A stretch of DNA of 64,000 nt from Clostridia bacterium (GTDB lineage Bacteria; Bacillota; DSM-521; Neomoorellales; Neomoorellaceae), in contig JASKKH010000003.1 in NCBI GenBank assembly GCA_030154265.1, forward strand, positions 1 to 64,000, read 5' to 3'. The translations under genes were made by a program, and so were the position numbers. Under the pieces are notes generated by a model. That model saw nothing but the letters and a program-made list of their open reading frames with translations. It ran no database searches and had not been told where the DNA came from. Of the stretch, positions 62,750-64,000 are shown in pieces. Within the stretch, counting starts at the first letter, position 1. Every line of letters starts with the position of its first letter.

Positions 62750-64000
62750 ATGATGTATAACAATTTGAGAATTGGCGGTTTAGCCTCAGGTATAGATACA
62801 GATTCAATTGTAAAACAAATGATGCAAGCTGCAAGAATACCTGTAGATAAAATGTATCAGCAAAAACAAATACTTGAGTGGAAACAAGAGGATTATCGTG
62901 CAATAAACAGAAGCCTTTTATCTTTTAGAGATAAAGTATTTGACATGAAACTAGAGTCTACTTATCTTGCCAAAAAGGCAACAAGCAGTAATGAAGGCGC
63001 ATTGGAGGTTACTGCTACCTCTAATGCGACCGAAGGGGTTTATGATATTGAAATAAAAAAAATGGCTAAGGGAGCAAATTTGATTAGTCAGGGAGCATTA
63101 GCTGAAGAGAGTAAAGATGATGGTAGCACTAAAACCTTAGCAGAACAATTTGGACTATCAAGTAATATTAGTTTTTCTTTAGAAGGTAAAAAGGTTGATG
63201 GGGTTTTTAATACATCGGGGCAAATAGATATAACTCCTAACGATACTATATATACCCTTGTTTCGAAGATTAATGAGGCAAGTACAAATAATGATCTGGG
63301 TATAAAAGCGAACTACGATAGTACAAATAATTATTTTTATATTACTAGTAACACAACCGGTGCTGACCAGCATATTTCAATAATTCCAACGGATGAAGCT
63401 ACTTCTAACTTTTTTAAAGACAATTTAAAGTTAAATGGTACCGATGCAGATGGAGACGGTATCTATGAATTCTCTGATAATGGGCAAGATGCAGAAATTA
63501 CTATAGCTGGCTCAACAATTAACATGTCTACTAATTCATTTTCCTTTATGGGAATGTTTTTTAACTTAAAGGAAGCTCCTTCAGATCCTACTAATCCCAT
63601 TAACGTAACGGTTAATGTCACTAAAGATGTAGATGGTGTGGTTGAAAAAATTAAAAGTTTTGTTGAAGAGTATAATAATTTAATTAGTACTATAAATGAT
63701 AAACTTAATGAAAAAAGGTATAGGGATTATCCGCCTCTTACGGATGCCCAGAAAGAGGAAATGAGTGATAGAGAAATAGAGCTTTGGGAAGAGAAAGCAA
63801 GAAGCGGTCTTTTAAATGGAGAAAACCTTCTATATGATATAGTCTATGATTTTAGATCTGCTATGGCAAGTATTGTTCCAAACCTAAATACTGATTATGA
63901 TAATTTAGCTGCAATTGGAATTAAAACTGCTAACTATTGGGAAGAGGGTAAACTCCATATTGATGATGCTGCTTTACGTAAAGCTGTAGAGGAAGACATG
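62750..64000 (+). CDS. fliD: Flagellar filament cap protein FliD (HAP2), 5' part
   Basis: 417 codons are present and the frame runs off the right edge. It begins MMYNNLRIGGLASGIDTDSI, then KQMMQAARIPVDKMYQQKQ, the conserved FliD N-terminus. The middle contains VSKINEASTNNDLGIKANYD and the FliD_C-type segment VEKIKSFVEEYNNLISTIND. The protein caps the growing filament and folds incoming flagellin. ATG at 62750 or the adjacent 62753 follows GGTGGGG. fliS would be expected next, outside the window. Confidence 0.93.
   Translation, partial: MMYNNLRIGGLASGIDTDSIVKQMMQAARIPVDKMYQQKQILEWKQEDYRAINRSLLSFRDKVFDMKLESTYLAKKATSSNEGALEVTATSNATEGVYDIEIKKMAKGANLISQGALAEESKDDGSTKTLAEQFGLSSNISFSLEGKKVDGVFNTSGQIDITPNDTIYTLVSKINEASTNNDLGIKANYDSTNNYFYITSNTTGADQHISIIPTDEATSNFFKDNLKLNGTDADGDGIYEFSDNGQDAEITIAGSTINMSTNSFSFMGMFFNLKEAPSDPTNPINVTVNVTKDVDGVVEKIKSFVEEYNNLISTINDKLNEKRYRDYPPLTDAQKEEMSDREIELWEEKARSGLLNGENLLYDIVYDFRSAMASIVPNLNTDYDNLAAIGIKTANYWEEGKLHIDDAALRKAVEEDM

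Overview
The window reads as the chromosome of a low-GC, anaerobic, flagellated and probably spore-forming Firmicute of the class Clostridia. The evidence is a Na+-pumping decarboxylase with methylmalonyl-CoA enzymes, a SleB-type cortex hydrolase, SLH-domain surface proteins, sigma-28 promoters, many TTG/GTG starts behind strong Shine-Dalgarno sites, and no outer-membrane genes. I cannot name the genus. No rRNA, tRNA or CRISPR was seen.

Region 1 (1-8.8 kb): carbon and energy metabolism. A decayed succinyl-CoA:acetate CoA-transferase pseudogene precedes a two-subunit methylmalonyl-CoA mutase, its MeaB chaperone and the epimerase. A four-subunit biotin-dependent Na+-translocating methylmalonyl-CoA decarboxylase follows. 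Together these interconvert succinyl-CoA and propionyl-CoA and conserve the decarboxylation energy as a Na+ gradient.

Region 2 (8.9-31.2 kb): housekeeping. It holds a TGS-like/uridine kinase-like protein, a CoA-disulfide reductase-rhodanese, an unusual AIR-synthase/ThiN fusion, an L,D-transpeptidase, MTA/SAH salvage (mtnP, ahcY, mtnA), an LD-carboxypeptidase, an htpX-pspAB-pspA-pspAA membrane-stress operon, DedA, xpt, a YhfC-like membrane protein, an MBL-fold hydrolase, a YigZ protein, a SleB-like hydrolase, CinA and HtrA. Between the genes are a MITE-like element with a second copy elsewhere, two families of short tandem duplications at gene 3' ends, and two small minus-strand genes.

Region 3 (31.4-50.8 kb): a polysaccharide deacetylase, then chemotaxis (cheW, cheA, cheB) and late flagellar genes (flgM, flgN, flgK, flgL). 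Three large exported proteins follow: an 18-IPT/TIG-repeat protein of 2039 residues and two SLH proteins. They lie between flgL and flagellin, where fliW and csrA often sit in Firmicutes.

Region 4 (50.8-64 kb): a flagellin-glycosylation island bracketed by flagellin and fliD. It has an unrecognised 198-aa protein, a Maf-type transferase, a B12-binding radical SAM enzyme and what looks like a complete CMP-legionaminic acid pathway in the GDP-sugar version (LegG, LegI, LegH/NeuD-like, PtmE, LegF, LegB, LegC). Sigma-28-like promoters precede flgM, flagellin, the 198-aa gene and fliD, which suggests that filament assembly and its decoration are switched on together. The radical SAM enzyme and the IPT/SLH trio are the best candidates for undescribed biology.
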